64,000 bases of DNA from Anaeromassilibacillus sp. An172 (GCF_002160515.1 NZ_NFKS01000003.1:62001-126000), one strand, 5' to 3'; positions 49,880-60,125 are shown, numbered from the stretch's first letter. Notes: generated by a model from the sequence alone, not told the origin. Numbers and translations are program-made.

Positions 49880-51598
49880 TTAAAGACCCATGATTTTTTT
49901 CATGTCGTCTGTAATCAAATCGGTGATTCTCTGTGCGTCAGCCTTGTCTTTACCAACTGCTGTCACATAAATCTTAATCTTTGGCTCTGTGCCGCTTGGA
50001 CGAACAATAGCTGCATTGTTGCCCTCAAGATAATATGCCAAAACATTTGACTTAGGAAGCTCGATAACTTTTTCTGTTTCGGCAACAATGTCCTTTTCAA
50101 CGCTCTCTTTGAAGTCGGAGAATTTAACAACCTTCATGCCGCTTACTTCTGCCGGGCTGTTAGCTCTGAGAGAAGCCATAATGTCAGCCATTTTCTGCAT
50201 ACCTGCAGCGCCGTCAAAGCTGAAGCTGAGAGTTGTGTTCTTGTAGTAACCATATTCCTCATACATAGCGTCGATAACCTGAGCAAGAGTCTTGCCCTGC
50301 TTCTTGTAATATGCCGCCATTTCGCAGATAAGCATAGAAGCAACAACTGCGTCCTTATCTCTTACATAGCTTCCTGCAAGGTAGCCGTAGCTCTCTTCAA
50401 AACCGAATACAAATCTGTCTGTTTCGTTTGCAGGTTCAAGGTTCAGGATAACCTCGCCGATGTATTTAAAGCCTGTGAGAACGTTTTTAAGTTCACAGCC
50501 GTACTTTTCGCAAAGTCTGTCAATCATTATGCTTGTAACGATTGTCTTTACAATGATTGGCTTCTCAGGAAGTGTGCCGAGACGCTTTCTGTTGGAAAGT
50601 ATGTAATCTGTAAGCATAATTCCTGTTTCATTACCTGTAAGCAGACGATAGCTTCCGTCGCTGTCGATAACTGCGATACCTACACGGTCTGCGTCAGGGT
50701 CAGTTGCCAGGAGAAGGTCAGGCTTTTCAACTTCGCAAAGCTCAAGACCTTTCTGGAGAGCCTCTTTAATTTCCGGGTTTGGATAAGGACAGGTTGTAAA
50801 GTTGCCGTCCGGCATTTCCTGCTCTTTAACAATCTTAATATCCTCAACGCCGATTTCACCCAAAACTCTGCGTACAAGCTTGTTGCCTGTTCCGTTGAGA
50901 GGAGTGTAAACAACCTTAAGGTCAGCACCCTTGCAGATGCCTTCGTTTATCTGCTGTTTCTTAACATTGCCAATATATCTGTCATAAACTTCGTCAGCAA
51001 CATACTCGATAAGTCCCTTGCTGATTGCTTCGTCGAAGTCCATTGTCTTTACATCTTTAAATATATCCAGCTTGCAAATCTCATCATAAACAATACCTGC
51101 GGCAACGTCTGTCATCTGGCAGCCGTCCTCACCGTAAGCCTTGTAGCCGTTGTACTTTGCCGGGTTGTGGCTTGCAGTAACCATGATACCTGCCTGACAC
51201 TTGAGATCTCTTACGAGGAAGCTGAGTACAGGTGTTGGCTGAAGCTCGCTGGTGATATATGCCTTGATTCCGTTAGCTGCCAAAACCTTTGCAGCCTCAA
51301 TCATAAACAGGTCTGCCTTAATACGGCTGTCGTGAGAAATAGCAACTGCACCGCCGCCGAATTTTGAGTTAACATAATTTGCAAGACCCTGTGTTGCATG
51401 TCTTACAACATAGATATTCATTCTGTTAGTACCTGCGCCGATAACACCTCTGAGACCTGCTGTACCGAACTCAAGGGAGCGGTAAAAACGCTCGTAAATC
51501 TCATCTTTATTATCTTTAATGCTTTCGAGCTCTGCAATCAGATCTTTGTCGTCTGTTGCAGACTGACACCATTGGTTATAGCTTTCCATAAAATCCAT
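49880..51598 (-). CDS. Alpha-D-phosphohexomutase (phosphoglucomutase/phosphomannomutase)
   Basis: 572 aa. The phosphoserine loop is GIMVTASHNPAKYNGYKAYG. The metal-binding loop is LLATDPDADRVGIAV, the sugar-binding loop FGFEESYGYLAG, and the phosphate-binding C-terminus AIVRPSGTEPKIKIY. These define the long Firmicute form, close to PgcA, which interconverts glucose-1-phosphate and glucose-6-phosphate. It starts MDFMESYNQWCQSA, with a GGAGGG upstream on the minus strand. It is monocistronic and faces the cotJC remnant. Confidence 0.95.
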   Translation of the reverse strand: MDFMESYNQWCQSATDDKDLIAELESIKDNKDEIYERFYRSLEFGTAGLRGVIGAGTNRMNIYVVRHATQGLANYVNSKFGGGAVAISHDSRIKADLFMIEAAKVLAANGIKAYITSELQPTPVLSFLVRDLKCQAGIMVTASHNPAKYNGYKAYGEDGCQMTDVAAGIVYDEICKLDIFKDVKTMDFDEAISKGLIEYVADEVYDRYIGNVKKQQINEGICKGADLKVVYTPLNGTGNKLVRRVLGEIGVEDIKIVKEQEMPDGNFTTCPYPNPEIKEALQKGLELCEVEKPDLLLATDPDADRVGIAVIDSDGSYRLLTGNETGIMLTDYILSNRKRLGTLPEKPIIVKTIVTSIMIDRLCEKYGCELKNVLTGFKYIGEVILNLEPANETDRFVFGFEESYGYLAGSYVRDKDAVVASMLICEMAAYYKKQGKTLAQVIDAMYEEYGYYKNTTLSFSFDGAAGMQKMADIMASLRANSPAEVSGMKVVKFSDFKESVEKDIVAETEKVIELPKSNVLAYYLEGNNAAIVRPSGTEPKIKIYVTAVGKDKADAQRITDLITDDMKKIMGL

Positions 51599-51815
51599 TT
51601 TAAAATCCCTCCATGGTTAGTGATTTAAAAGACGAAAATTGTGTATTCTCAAAGATAGTATAAACTTACTTTGACACACTAAATTATATCATAAATGCAT
51701 AGGATTTACAAGAGATAATTTTATATTATCACCAAAAAAATGCGTTTTTTCCGAGAATTATTCTACATAAAGACTTTTAACAGGAAATATTCAACAACCG
51801 TTCACATTCTTTCTG

Positions 51816-51844
51816 TTGATTTGTTGCCAATGATATAGTAATAT
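51816..51844 (+). promoter_or_regulatory. Sigma-A promoter of membrane protein gene at 51884
   Basis: TTGATT at 51816-51821, 17 bases, TAATAT at 51839-51844. Confidence 0.72.
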
Positions 51845-51883
51845 ATAAAACATACAAAATAGATTATTCTGGAGGTTTAACCA

Positions 51884-52990
51884 ATGGGCGAAGAGCAAAA
51901 TAAGTCTGTTTTTGAAAATAAAGAACAGGAAGATTCAAAAGACACTGATATGAACGAAACTGTTAGTGAAACAAGTGTTGAAAACAATGAGGAAGAAACT
52001 CAGTTTGTTTCAGAACCACAAAATGATTTTTCTGATGATGTTACAGATGATCTGAATACGGAAAACGACAGCTCTGAAGAAACAGATTCAGCTGAGTTTT
52101 TTAATGAATACAGTTTTGAAAACAGCGAAGAGTCTTCCGAAAACACTGAAGAAGGAACAGAAAACCAGGTTGATACTGACCTTAGCAGCTATCAGGGACA
52201 GTATGTAAATGTTGAAGCTCAGGAAAGTACACCTGTAAAGACCAAGAAAAAAGGTATTCTTTATCCTTCAACAATAGTTGTTTTGGTGCTTGTAGTTGCG
52301 TCAATAGTTATCTATGGCATTTATGCATCGTTCCAGCCGTCAATTAAGGGCGCATGGGTGAGCACAAGTGTTGATGAAACCTCAACTGCAAATTCCTATC
52401 TTGTTTTGGGCGACGATAATGTGGCTTATATGACATTGGGAACAATGAGATATATGGGTATTTACAGCACATCTTTTGATGATGACGGTCAGAAGATTTT
52501 AACAGTTGATATTCCTTATGCACTGCAATCAAATTTTGTATATGAATTGCAGGGAGATATAATGACTCTCGTAATGGAAGGCGACACAACAGAGTATACC
52601 TTTAAGAATGTAGAGCTTCCTGACTATACCCTCACAGTTCCTGATGACTATGTAAGAGATGACAACCTTTTGGGTAAATGGAAGGATTATACCTACGATA
52701 TAGAATACACATTCAGAGCTGACGGCACAATGCTCATAAGCGAAGCCGGAGTTGTTGAAGCTGACTGTATCTATAATATAGTAGACGGAACAATCCATGT
52801 TGAGTATCTCGCCGGAGAAGTATATTCAATGGATATGGAATACACAGTTGACGGAAACAATCTGACAATAGGAGTTATGAACTTCCAGAAAATTGCAGAT
52901 GAAAACGGAAAAGCAATCCAGACAGAAGAGCAGACAACCGAGGCAGACACAACAGCCGAAACAACAGTAGAAGAAACAGTTGCTGCATAA
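51884..52990 (+). CDS. Membrane-anchored protein with two lipocalin-like beta domains
   Basis: 368 aa. The first roughly 120 residues are highly acidic and low in complexity (many E, D, S, N, T). A single membrane helix follows basic KTKKKG (LYPSTIVVLVLVVASIVIYG). The C-terminal part has two similar beta-rich units beginning IKGAWVSTSVDETS and LLGKWKDYTYDIEYTFRADG (about residues 155-250 and 255-340); such G-x-W...F...G repeats are typical of lipocalin-like domains. The tail is Thr/Glu-rich. Topology: acidic N-terminus in the cytoplasm, beta domains outside. Function unknown. GGAGG precedes the ATG. Confidence 0.8.
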   Translation: MGEEQNKSVFENKEQEDSKDTDMNETVSETSVENNEEETQFVSEPQNDFSDDVTDDLNTENDSSEETDSAEFFNEYSFENSEESSENTEEGTENQVDTDLSSYQGQYVNVEAQESTPVKTKKKGILYPSTIVVLVLVVASIVIYGIYASFQPSIKGAWVSTSVDETSTANSYLVLGDDNVAYMTLGTMRYMGIYSTSFDDDGQKILTVDIPYALQSNFVYELQGDIMTLVMEGDTTEYTFKNVELPDYTLTVPDDYVRDDNLLGKWKDYTYDIEYTFRADGTMLISEAGVVEADCIYNIVDGTIHVEYLAGEVYSMDMEYTVDGNNLTIGVMNFQKIADENGKAIQTEEQTTEADTTAETTVEETVAA

Positions 52991-53020
52991 AGAAAAGATC
53001 ATAATTAAATAAAAAATGAA

Positions 53021-53050
53021 AAAACACGCCGATTTCTTACGGCGTGTTTT
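53021..53050. terminator. First of two tandem terminators between convergent genes
   Basis: Stem AAAACACGCCG (53021-53031) with CGGCGTGTTTT (53040-53050). Confidence 0.9.
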
Positions 53051-53064
53051 CTACATAATAAAAC

Positions 53065-53090
53065 AAAAGAGCGGTGAAAACCGCTCTTTT
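53065..53090. terminator. Second of two tandem terminators between convergent genes
   Basis: Stem AAAAGAGCGGT (53065-53075) with ACCGCTCTTTT (53080-53090), loop GAAA. It serves yebC on the minus strand and probably the plus-strand gene as well. Confidence 0.9.
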
Positions 53091-53113
53091 TAGATTTTAA
53101 TGATTTAATTAAA

Positions 53114-53866
53114 TTAGTCCTCGTCTGGTGTTTCCGGCATATCCCAGTTGTGCCATACGTTCTGAACGTCGTCGTTGTCCTCAAGCATGTCGAGGAGCTT
53201 CTGCATTTTAACCTGTACATCAGGGTCGTCAATCTTTGTGTAGGTGGATGGAACCATCTCAACTTCTGCTGATGCAAAGGTATAGCCCTTAGCTGTCAGG
53301 TCGTCACGAACTGCGCCCATGTCAGAAGGCTCTGTGTAAACTGTATAGATATCCTCGTCTGCTTCAAAATCAGCAGCGCCTGCTTCCAAAGCGTCCTCCA
53401 TGAGTTTATCCTCTTCAACCTCGTTGTCCTCTTTGTCGAGAACCAAAACGCCCTTCTGCTCAAACATAAAGCTAACGCATCCAGGTGTACCCATGTTGCC
53501 GCCGAACTTATCGAAATAGTGTCTTACATCGCCGGCAGTTCTGTTTCTGTTGTCTGTAAGAGCCTCAACAATAACAGCGATACCGCTTGGGCCGTAGCCT
53601 TCGTATGTTACAGCCTCGTAGTTTGCGCCGCCTGCTTCACCTGCGGCTTTCTTAATAATTCTTTCGATGTTTTCGTTGGGCACGTTGTTTGCCTTTGCTT
53701 TTGCGATGCAGTCACGAAGCTTTGAGTTAGCGGCTGGATCTGCGCTTCCGCCGTCACGAACTGCAACGATAAGCTCTCTGCCTATCTTTGTAAAAATCTT
53801 TGCTCTAGCAGCGTCGTTTTTACCCTTTTTCTGCTTAATAGTACTCCATTTATTATGTCCGGACAT
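53114..53866 (-). CDS. YebC/PmpR-family regulator
   Basis: 250 aa. The N-terminal [20 protein letters not shown] is the unmistakable family start, followed by [16 protein letters not shown] and [15 protein letters not shown]. The middle has [20 protein letters not shown] and [20 protein letters not shown], which also match. Members have been described as DNA-binding transcription regulators and, more recently, as factors helping translation of proline-rich stretches. The actual role here is open. The ribosome site is AAGGGAA. Terminators follow the gene. Confidence 0.95.
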   Translation of the reverse strand: MSGHNKWSTIKQKKGKNDAARAKIFTKIGRELIVAVRDGGSADPAANSKLRDCIAKAKANNVPNENIERIIKKAAGEAGGANYEAVTYEGYGPSGIAVIVEALTDNRNRTAGDVRHYFDKFGGNMGTPGCVSFMFEQKGVLVLDKEDNEVEEDKLMEDALEAGAADFEADEDIYTVYTEPSDMGAVRDDLTAKGYTFASAEVEMVPSTYTKIDDPDVQVKMQKLLDMLEDNDDVQNVWHNWDMPETPDED

Positions 53867-54026
53867 TTATTACCATTCCCTTGTAAATAAAATTGTATTA
53901 AAAATTGCAATCTATTATACCATGAAATCACAGTTAATGCAAATGTTTTTTAATGTCGGTTTGTGTTAAACAGGGAAATATAAAGAAGATTTACAAATAA
54001 AAGGTTACAATTTTGTAACTTTTCTA

Positions 54027-54055
54027 TTGTCAAAATAATATAGGGGTGATATAAT
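54027..54055 (+). promoter_or_regulatory. Sigma-A promoter of yicC-remA-gmk-rpoZ-priA cluster
   Basis: TTGTCA at 54027-54032, 17 bases, TATAAT at 54050-54055. The transcript leader would be about 75 bases. Confidence 0.85.
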
Positions 54056-54134
54056 TATCTGTGGAAAAGCTGAAAACGAAGGGAATATCAGCTTACCACA
54101 GAAATTATCATAGAGTAAGAAAGGAAAAATTATT

Positions 54135-55013
54135 ATGGCAAGGTCAATGACCGGCTTCGGAAGATGTGAAGCCACCATAAACGGACGTGACATTGTGGTT
54201 GAAATTAAAAGTGTCAACCATAAGTATTTTGAGTTTTTTTGCAGAACCTCAAGAGGATATTCATTCCTTGAGGAAAGACTTAAATCAGAGATAAACAGTA
54301 AGATAAGCAGAGGAAAGCTGGATGTTTTTGTTTCGGTTTCCGTACCTGAGGATACACAGGCAAATGTTACCGTTAATCATAACTTGGCGGCAGGATATGT
54401 AAACGCTCTTAAAGAGCTTGCGCAGACATATGATTTGACATATGATATAACCGCTTCCATGCTTTCAAGATATCCGGATATTTTGACAGTTCATAAAACA
54501 CCTGAGGATGAGGACGAAGTTTGGGCAGCAGTAAAGCCTGCTTTGGACGAGGCTCTCAACAGATACATAGAGATGAAAAAGTCAGAGGGTGAAAGACTTA
54601 AAGCTGACGTTTTGGGCAGAGCCGGGCATATTCTGGAAATCGTATCAAAAATAGAAGAGCGTTCTCCTCAAACCGTAAAAGAGTACGAAGCAAGACTAAA
54701 AGAAAAGATAAAGGATTTCCTCCAGGGAGCTACAGTAGACGAGCAGAGACTTTTGACAGAGGTTGCAATATTCTCGGATAAGGTTGCCGTGGCAGAGGAA
54801 ACCGTAAGACTTAGAAGCCATTTTGAAGAGCTTAAAAATGCTTTGGACACAGACGGCGCAGTGGGCAGACGACTTGACTTTATAATTCAGGAAATGAACA
54901 GAGAGGCAAACACAATAGGCTCTAAGGTGTCTGACGCAGAGCTTGCCCACAGAGTTGTAGATATAAAGGTTGAAATAGAGAAGATAAGAGAGCAGATACA
55001 GAATCTTGAATAA
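54135..55013 (+). CDS. YicC/YloC-family endoribonuclease
   Basis: 292 aa. The N-terminal [20 protein letters not shown], then [18 protein letters not shown], and the C-terminal [20 protein letters not shown] are the family signatures. Family knowledge: YicC proteins cleave RNA, and in Bacillus the gene precedes remA and gmk in the same order as here. AAGAAAGGAAAAAT precedes the ATG. It leads an operon that runs through at least rpoZ-priA. Confidence 0.95.
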   Translation: MARSMTGFGRCEATINGRDIVVEIKSVNHKYFEFFCRTSRGYSFLEERLKSEINSKISRGKLDVFVSVSVPEDTQANVTVNHNLAAGYVNALKELAQTYDLTYDITASMLSRYPDILTVHKTPEDEDEVWAAVKPALDEALNRYIEMKKSEGERLKADVLGRAGHILEIVSKIEERSPQTVKEYEARLKEKIKDFLQGATVDEQRLLTEVAIFSDKVAVAEETVRLRSHFEELKNALDTDGAVGRRLDFIIQEMNREANTIGSKVSDAELAHRVVDIKVEIEKIREQIQNLE

Positions 55014-55024
55014 GAGGGAAAATA

Positions 55025-55276
55025 ATGAAACTTATAAATATAGGATTTGGCAATACAGTGTCATCTGCAAGGATTGTTGCGGTGGTTTCTCCTGACTCTG
55101 CGCCTATAAAAAGAATTGTACAGGACGCAAAAGCCAAGGGAACACTGATAGACGCTACCTACGGCAGAAGATGCAAAGCTGTTATTATAACCGACAGCGA
55201 CCACATCATACTGTCAGCCATTTCCCCTGAAACTATTGGAAACAGAAATGAAGAAGGAGCTGAGCAGATTGACTAA
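55025..55276 (+). CDS. remA: RemA/DUF370-family DNA-binding regulator
   Basis: 83 aa, with the family N-terminus [20 protein letters not shown] and [20 protein letters not shown]. In Bacillus subtilis RemA activates extracellular-matrix and osmoprotection genes as a ring-forming DNA binder; in Clostridia the target genes are unknown. The position between yicC and gmk is conserved. Its 3' end overlaps the likely start of gmk by eight bases. Confidence 0.94.
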   Translation: MKLINIGFGNTVSSARIVAVVSPDSAPIKRIVQDAKAKGTLIDATYGRRCKAVIITDSDHIILSAISPETIGNRNEEGAEQID

Positions 55277-55847
55277 CAATACTGTAAACAAGGGAGTTTT
55301 GATTGTATTTACCGGAGCGTCAGGAGTCGGCAAGGGAACTGTAATGAAAAAAATTCTTGCAGCAGACCCAAACAACTGGCTTTCGGTTTCTATGACCACC
55401 AGAGCTCCGAGAGCCGGTGAAGTTGCCGGAGTTGACTACAACTATATTTCTGTTGAGGAGTTTAAAAGCATGATGGCAGAGGACGCTTTTTTGGAGTCCG
55501 CATGCTACTGCAAAAACTATTACGGAAGTCCAAAAGCTCCGGTTGAAGAAAATCTCAAAAACGGCAAGAATGTTTTTCTTGAGATTGAGGTTCAGGGATT
55601 TGAGCAGGTAAGAGAGCTTTATCCGGATTGTTTGAGCATTTTCCTGCTTCCTCCGTCAATAGAGGTTTTGGAGCAAAGACTCAGAGGAAGAGGCACAGAG
55701 AAAGAAGAAGTAATTCAGGATAGACTCAATACCGCTTTAAGAGAGATTTCAAGATCAAACGAGTATAAATACAATGTTGTAAACGACGACATAGACAGAG
55801 CAGTTGAGGAAATACTCAATATTGTAAAAAATGAACGTGCAAAGTGA
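55269..55847 (+). CDS. gmk: Guanylate kinase
   Basis: Phosphorylates GMP to GDP with ATP. Visible: P-loop [40 protein letters not shown] (GMP binding), and [16 protein letters not shown] (lid region). The start is set at TTG 55269 (GGAG lies at 55255-55258), giving 192 aa and a normal N-terminus just before the P-loop. Alternatives are ATG 55248 or TTG 55236, but they lack a clear ribosome site. Overlap with remA suggests coupling. The enzyme itself is certain; the start is moderately so. Confidence 0.93.
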   Translation: MTNNTVNKGVLIVFTGASGVGKGTVMKKILAADPNNWLSVSMTTRAPRAGEVAGVDYNYISVEEFKSMMAEDAFLESACYCKNYYGSPKAPVEENLKNGKNVFLEIEVQGFEQVRELYPDCLSIFLLPPSIEVLEQRLRGRGTEKEEVIQDRLNTALREISRSNEYKYNVVNDDIDRAVEEILNIVKNERAK

Positions 55848-55924
55848 TATTTTAACATGAATTTCACAGCCACAACACAGAATAAGACTATACTATAATT
55901 TAAAGAATAAAAAGGAGAATAAGT

Positions 55925-56131
55925 ATGCATAAGGTTTCAGTAGATGATATGTTCAGCGGAAAGAAGAGCAGATACGCATTGGTAATAGGTGTTGCAAAGA
56001 GAGCACGTGAGATTGCAACATATTTTAATGAAAATGAGATTGTAACAAAAGATAAGCCTGTGCTTTTGGCTATTGAGGACTTCAAACAGCACAGATACAA
56101 TATTTTAGAGCCTGACACAGATGAGGAATAA
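55925..56131 (+). CDS. rpoZ: RNA polymerase omega subunit
   Basis: 68 aa. SRYALVIGVAKRAREIATYF is the omega signature that clamps the beta' C-terminus, followed by KPVLLAIEDFKQHRYNIL and the acidic ending EPDTDEE. It lies between gmk and priA as in many Firmicutes and is preceded by AAAAGGAG. The last 11 bases overlap the priA start. Confidence 0.94.
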   Translation: MHKVSVDDMFSGKKSRYALVIGVAKRAREIATYFNENEIVTKDKPVLLAIEDFKQHRYNILEPDTDEE

Positions 56132-58613
56132 TAGAGAAGAGGATTACTCTCTTGTAGCGGCTGTTGCCGTTGAAAAGACAGTTTACCACTTTGATAAACT
56201 TTTTGATTACAGAGTGCCGAAAAAGCTTGAAAAGTCCATAGAAAAGGGCAGACGTGTCTATGTTCCCTTTGGAAAGGGAAACTGCCTGCGTCAGGCAATG
56301 GTTTTTTCGGTGGATAAAGCGAAAGCTTCCGATATGGAAAACTTAAAGGAAATAAGAAGGGTTTTAGATAAGACAGCGGTTTTAACCGATGAAATGCTGG
56401 AACTTGCCCTTTTTATAAAGGACAGATGCTTCTGTACAATTTTTGAAGGTGTAAAGGCAATGCTTCCGGCAGGCCTTATGTTCAAAATGAAGCTGTACTA
56501 TAAGCTTTCGGAAAAAGGCGAAAAGCTTGTAAAATCGGAAAGCCTTGAAGATTTTTCACAGGAAGAAAAAAATATACTCCTTGCAATTTTTAAAAGCAAG
56601 GGACTTGAAAAGGAAAAAGTTGCCGATACTTTCGGAAAGGACGCCGAAGAGGTTTTTGAAAAGCTTTGCCGTGAGGGACTGGTTCTTGAAACAGAAAAAG
56701 CCAAAAGGAAAACCGCCGATGCCACCGTAAAGTGTATGGCGCTTACCGATGACGCATTTGATTATGAGGACTCACTTACCGAAAAACAGGAAGCGGTGTT
56801 TGAAATATTATCAATGTGCAAGGGCGCATCGGTAAAGGAAATTTGCTATTATACAGGGGTTACAACTGCGGTAGCCGACGCCCTTGTGAAAAAGGGCATA
56901 GCCTATTATTACGAGGAAGAGGTTTTCAGAACACCTAAAAAAGTGTCTGTAAACACCGGATTGCCGGAAAAGAAAATGACCCTGTCAGAGGAACAAAACA
57001 GAGTTTTTGAAAATATATACGGAAGATTTAAAGAGGATAAACCGTCGGTAACACTGCTTTTCGGAGTTACCGGTTCGGGAAAAACTTCGGTATATATTAA
57101 ACTTATAGACAGCGTTCTGAAAGACGGAAAAACCGTAATTTTTATGGTTCCGGAAATTTCATTGACGCCTCAGTTTACCGAAAAGTTTGAAAAGCTTTTC
57201 GGCAGCGACGTGGCTGTTTTTCACAGCCGATTGTCATTAGGGGAAAGGCTTGACGAGTATAAAAGAGTGCTGAGAGGCGATGCAAAAATAGTTGTAGGCA
57301 CAAGGTCTGCGGTTTTTGCGCCCCTTAGAAATATAGGTCTTATCATTATGGATGAGGAACACGAGCACACATATAAATCCGAAAGCACCCCAAGATACAA
57401 CGCCTGTCAGGTTGCAAAATTTCGATGTACAAAGAACAACAGCCTGCTTCTGCTGGGTTCGGCAACGCCGTCGGTTGAAAGCTATTATCATGCACTAAAC
57501 GGCACTTACTCATTGGAGATGCTGAAAGAGAGATACGGAACCTCGGTTTTGCCGGATGTTATGATTGAAGATATGAACCTTCAGACAGCAGAGGGAAATT
57601 TCGGAAACTTTTCTTCCGGACTTGCGCTGGAGATAGAAAAGAATCTTGAAAACGGAAAACAGTCCATACTGCTTTTAAACAGAAGAGGTCACAACACCTT
57701 TGTGGCGTGTACAAGGTGCAAAGAGGTTGTAACCTGTCCCAACTGTTCAATATCATTGACCTTTCACAGCGCCAACAACAGGCTTATGTGTCATTACTGC
57801 GGGTACTCAATACCCTATACCAACACATGCCCGTCCTGTCATCAGGATGGTTTGAGGTTTTCGGGTGCAGGAACTCAGCGTGTTGAACAGGAGCTGGCGG
57901 AGCTTTTTCCGTCGGCGAGAATTTTAAGACTTGATACAGATTCCACCATGGGAAAGTATTCCCACGAAAGAAAGCTATCGGCTTTCGCCGCTGGGGATTA
58001 CGATATACTGGTTGGTACTCAGATGGTGGCTAAAGGTCTTGATTTTCCGAAGGTCACATTGGTGGGAGTAATAAATGCGGACACCATGCTTTATTCCGAC
58101 GATTTCAGAAGCTATGAAAAGACCTTTTCCCTGCTGACCCAGGTGGTTGGAAGAAGCGGAAGAGGAGAGGAAAAGGGCAGAGCGGTTATACAGACATTTA
58201 CTCCCGATAACCCCATAATTTACCTTGCTGCAGAGCAGAACTATGAGGCTTTTTATCAAAGCGAAATAGAGATACGCAGAGGTATGCTGTATCCGCCTTT
58301 TGCGGATATCTGTTATATAGGCTTTGTGGGATTAAACCATGACGCCGTAAGGCGGAAAGCTATGGAGTTTTCCAAGTCTTTGGCGGAAACCGCAAGACTT
58401 CGCTACAGTCATATTCCCATGAGAGTTTTAGGGCCGTCGCCATCTTCGGTGACAAAGGTAAACAACAAGTACAGATACAATATAATTATAAAATGCAGGG
58501 ACAACAGGGAAACCAGAAGTCTGATAACCCTGATGCTCTGCGAATTTGGAAGAACCAACAACAGGGGAAAAGGCGTGAGAATTTTTGCCGACATGAATCC
58601 CCTGTCAATATAG
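56121..58613 (+). CDS. priA: Primosomal protein N' (replication restart helicase PriA)
   Basis: 830 aa 3'-to-5' helicase that reloads the replisome at stalled forks. The N-terminal DNA-binding domain (DYSLVAAVAVEKTVYHFDKL, then FDYRVP) is followed by a winged helix. The helicase core has Walker A LLFGVTGSGKTSVYIKLID, DEEH, LGSATPSVES, and the later motifs VGTQMVAKGLDFPKVTLVG. The inserted zinc domain shows CTRCKEVVTCPNCSISL and CHYCGYSIPYTNTCPSC. Length and order are normal. It overlaps rpoZ; def follows after 58 bases. Confidence 0.96.
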   Translation: MRNNREEDYSLVAAVAVEKTVYHFDKLFDYRVPKKLEKSIEKGRRVYVPFGKGNCLRQAMVFSVDKAKASDMENLKEIRRVLDKTAVLTDEMLELALFIKDRCFCTIFEGVKAMLPAGLMFKMKLYYKLSEKGEKLVKSESLEDFSQEEKNILLAIFKSKGLEKEKVADTFGKDAEEVFEKLCREGLVLETEKAKRKTADATVKCMALTDDAFDYEDSLTEKQEAVFEILSMCKGASVKEICYYTGVTTAVADALVKKGIAYYYEEEVFRTPKKVSVNTGLPEKKMTLSEEQNRVFENIYGRFKEDKPSVTLLFGVTGSGKTSVYIKLIDSVLKDGKTVIFMVPEISLTPQFTEKFEKLFGSDVAVFHSRLSLGERLDEYKRVLRGDAKIVVGTRSAVFAPLRNIGLIIMDEEHEHTYKSESTPRYNACQVAKFRCTKNNSLLLLGSATPSVESYYHALNGTYSLEMLKERYGTSVLPDVMIEDMNLQTAEGNFGNFSSGLALEIEKNLENGKQSILLLNRRGHNTFVACTRCKEVVTCPNCSISLTFHSANNRLMCHYCGYSIPYTNTCPSCHQDGLRFSGAGTQRVEQELAELFPSARILRLDTDSTMGKYSHERKLSAFAAGDYDILVGTQMVAKGLDFPKVTLVGVINADTMLYSDDFRSYEKTFSLLTQVVGRSGRGEEKGRAVIQTFTPDNPIIYLAAEQNYEAFYQSEIEIRRGMLYPPFADICYIGFVGLNHDAVRRKAMEFSKSLAETARLRYSHIPMRVLGPSPSSVTKVNNKYRYNIIIKCRDNRETRSLITLMLCEFGRTNNRGKGVRIFADMNPLSI

Positions 58614-58671
58614 AGTATGAAGAATAAGCAAATTGATTTTTGAAAGATTTTATTGGATTGGATGATGAAAA

Positions 58672-59139
58672 ATGGCAATTAGAAATATAGTAAAAGAGGG
58701 CGACGAGGTACTGAGAAAAAAGTGCCGTCCCGTTGAAAAATTCGACCAGCACCTCTGGACTTTGCTTGACGATATGGCAGAAACCATGCACCAGGCAGGC
58801 GGCGTAGGCCTTGCAGCTCCTCAGGTAGGTATAATCAGAAGAGTTGTGGTAATTGATGTGGGCGATGGTGTTATCGAGCTTGTAAACCCAAAGATTATTA
58901 TGAAAGCCGGCGAGCAGATTTCCGCAGAGGGCTGTCTTTCCTGCCCTGGTGAGTACGGAATTACAAGCCGCCCGATGTTTGTAACTGTTAAGGCTCAGGA
59001 CAGATTCGGCAACGAGTTTACCAAAGAGGGCAAGGAACTTTTGGCAAAGGCATTTTGCCACGAGCTTGACCACCTTGACGGAATTATATTCAAGGATATA
59101 GTTCAAAGAATGTTAAGACCGGAAGAACTGGGCGACTGA
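58672..59139 (+). CDS. def: Peptide deformylase
   Basis: 155 aa metalloenzyme that removes the N-formyl group from nascent proteins. The three motifs are GVGLAAPQVGI (motif 1), EGCLSCPG (motif 2, with the cysteine ligand) and CHELDHLDG (motif 3, HExxH with two histidine ligands). It lies next to fmt, which adds the formyl group, the usual pairing. A small upstream gap of 58 bases shows no promoter I trust. Confidence 0.96.
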   Translation: MAIRNIVKEGDEVLRKKCRPVEKFDQHLWTLLDDMAETMHQAGGVGLAAPQVGIIRRVVVIDVGDGVIELVNPKIIMKAGEQISAEGCLSCPGEYGITSRPMFVTVKAQDRFGNEFTKEGKELLAKAFCHELDHLDGIIFKDIVQRMLRPEELGD

Positions 59140-59180
59140 TTTACTGAAATTATAAAACAGTTTTGAAATGGAGATAATTT

Positions 59181-60107
59181 ATGAAAGTAGTTTTTATGGG
59201 AACTCCGGACTTTGCCGTTCCATGCCTTGAAAGACTTGTAAGCGACGGTCATGATGTGGCGGCGGTATTTACTCAGCCGGACAAACCAAAGGGCAGAGGA
59301 TATACATTGACGCCTCCTCCGGTAAAAGTGTGCGCCATGGAACACGGCATTGAGGTTTTCCAGCCAAAATCCATGAAAGACGGCGAAGCCCTTGAAATAC
59401 TTAAAAAGATTGAACCTCAGCTCATTGCGGTTGTGGCTTTCGGAAAAATTCTTCCTAAAGAAATCCTCGATTTGCCGCCTTACGGCTGTATAAACGTACA
59501 CGGTTCATTGCTTCCTAAATATAGAGGAGCTGCCCCAATACAGTGGTCGGTATTAAACGGAGATAAAATAACCGGAATTACCACAATGTATATGGACGTG
59601 GGACTTGATACAGGCGATATGCTTTTGAAGTCTGAAACCGAAATCGGAGAAAACGAAACCTCCGGAGAGCTTTACGACAGAATGAAAGTTATGGGCGCAG
59701 ACCTTCTTTCCGAAACAATAAAGAAACTGGAAGATGGAACTGTAACAAGAACAAAGCAAAAGGACGAGGAAAGCTCATACGCTTCCATGCTTGATAAATC
59801 CATGTGCCGCATAGACTGGAATCAAAGTGCTGATAAAGTCCATAATAAAGTGAGAGGTCTTTCACCATGGCCTGTAGCTGTGGCTGAGCTTAACGGAAAA
59901 AAAGTAAAAATCCACAAAACACTGCTTAACAGCGTAAGCGGTAAAAAAGGTGACTGCGGAGAAATAATCTCCCTTAACCCATTTGTGGTGGCTTGTTCCG
60001 ACGGTGCGGTTGAAATTCTCGAGCTTCAGCTTGAGGGCAAAAAGAGAATGAACAGCAAAGATTTTCTCATGGGTCACAGACTTAATGTAGGTGACAGATT
60101 TTCATAA
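59181..60107 (+). CDS. fmt: Methionyl-tRNA formyltransferase
   Basis: 308 aa. The N-terminal VVFMGTPDFAVPCLERLV starts the family. The formyl-tetrahydrofolate site includes INVHGSLLPKYRGAAPIQWS, with the catalytic Asn/His/Asp set completed by TGITTMYMDVGLDTGDML. The C-terminal OB-like domain binds tRNA (KVHNKVRGLSPWPVAVAEL). It formylates methionyl-tRNA for initiation. AATGGAGA precedes the ATG. Cotranscribed with def. Confidence 0.96.
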   Translation: MKVVFMGTPDFAVPCLERLVSDGHDVAAVFTQPDKPKGRGYTLTPPPVKVCAMEHGIEVFQPKSMKDGEALEILKKIEPQLIAVVAFGKILPKEILDLPPYGCINVHGSLLPKYRGAAPIQWSVLNGDKITGITTMYMDVGLDTGDMLLKSETEIGENETSGELYDRMKVMGADLLSETIKKLEDGTVTRTKQKDEESSYASMLDKSMCRIDWNQSADKVHNKVRGLSPWPVAVAELNGKKVKIHKTLLNSVSGKKGDCGEIISLNPFVVACSDGAVEILELQLEGKKRMNSKDFLMGHRLNVGDRFS

Positions 60108-60125
60108 ACAAAAGGAGAATAGAAA

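Noticed and set aside
54004-54025. Palindrome GGTTACAA-TTTTGTAACTTT upstream of yicC
   Set aside because: It may be an operator or chance AT-rich symmetry next to the -35; no regulator or second copy supports it.
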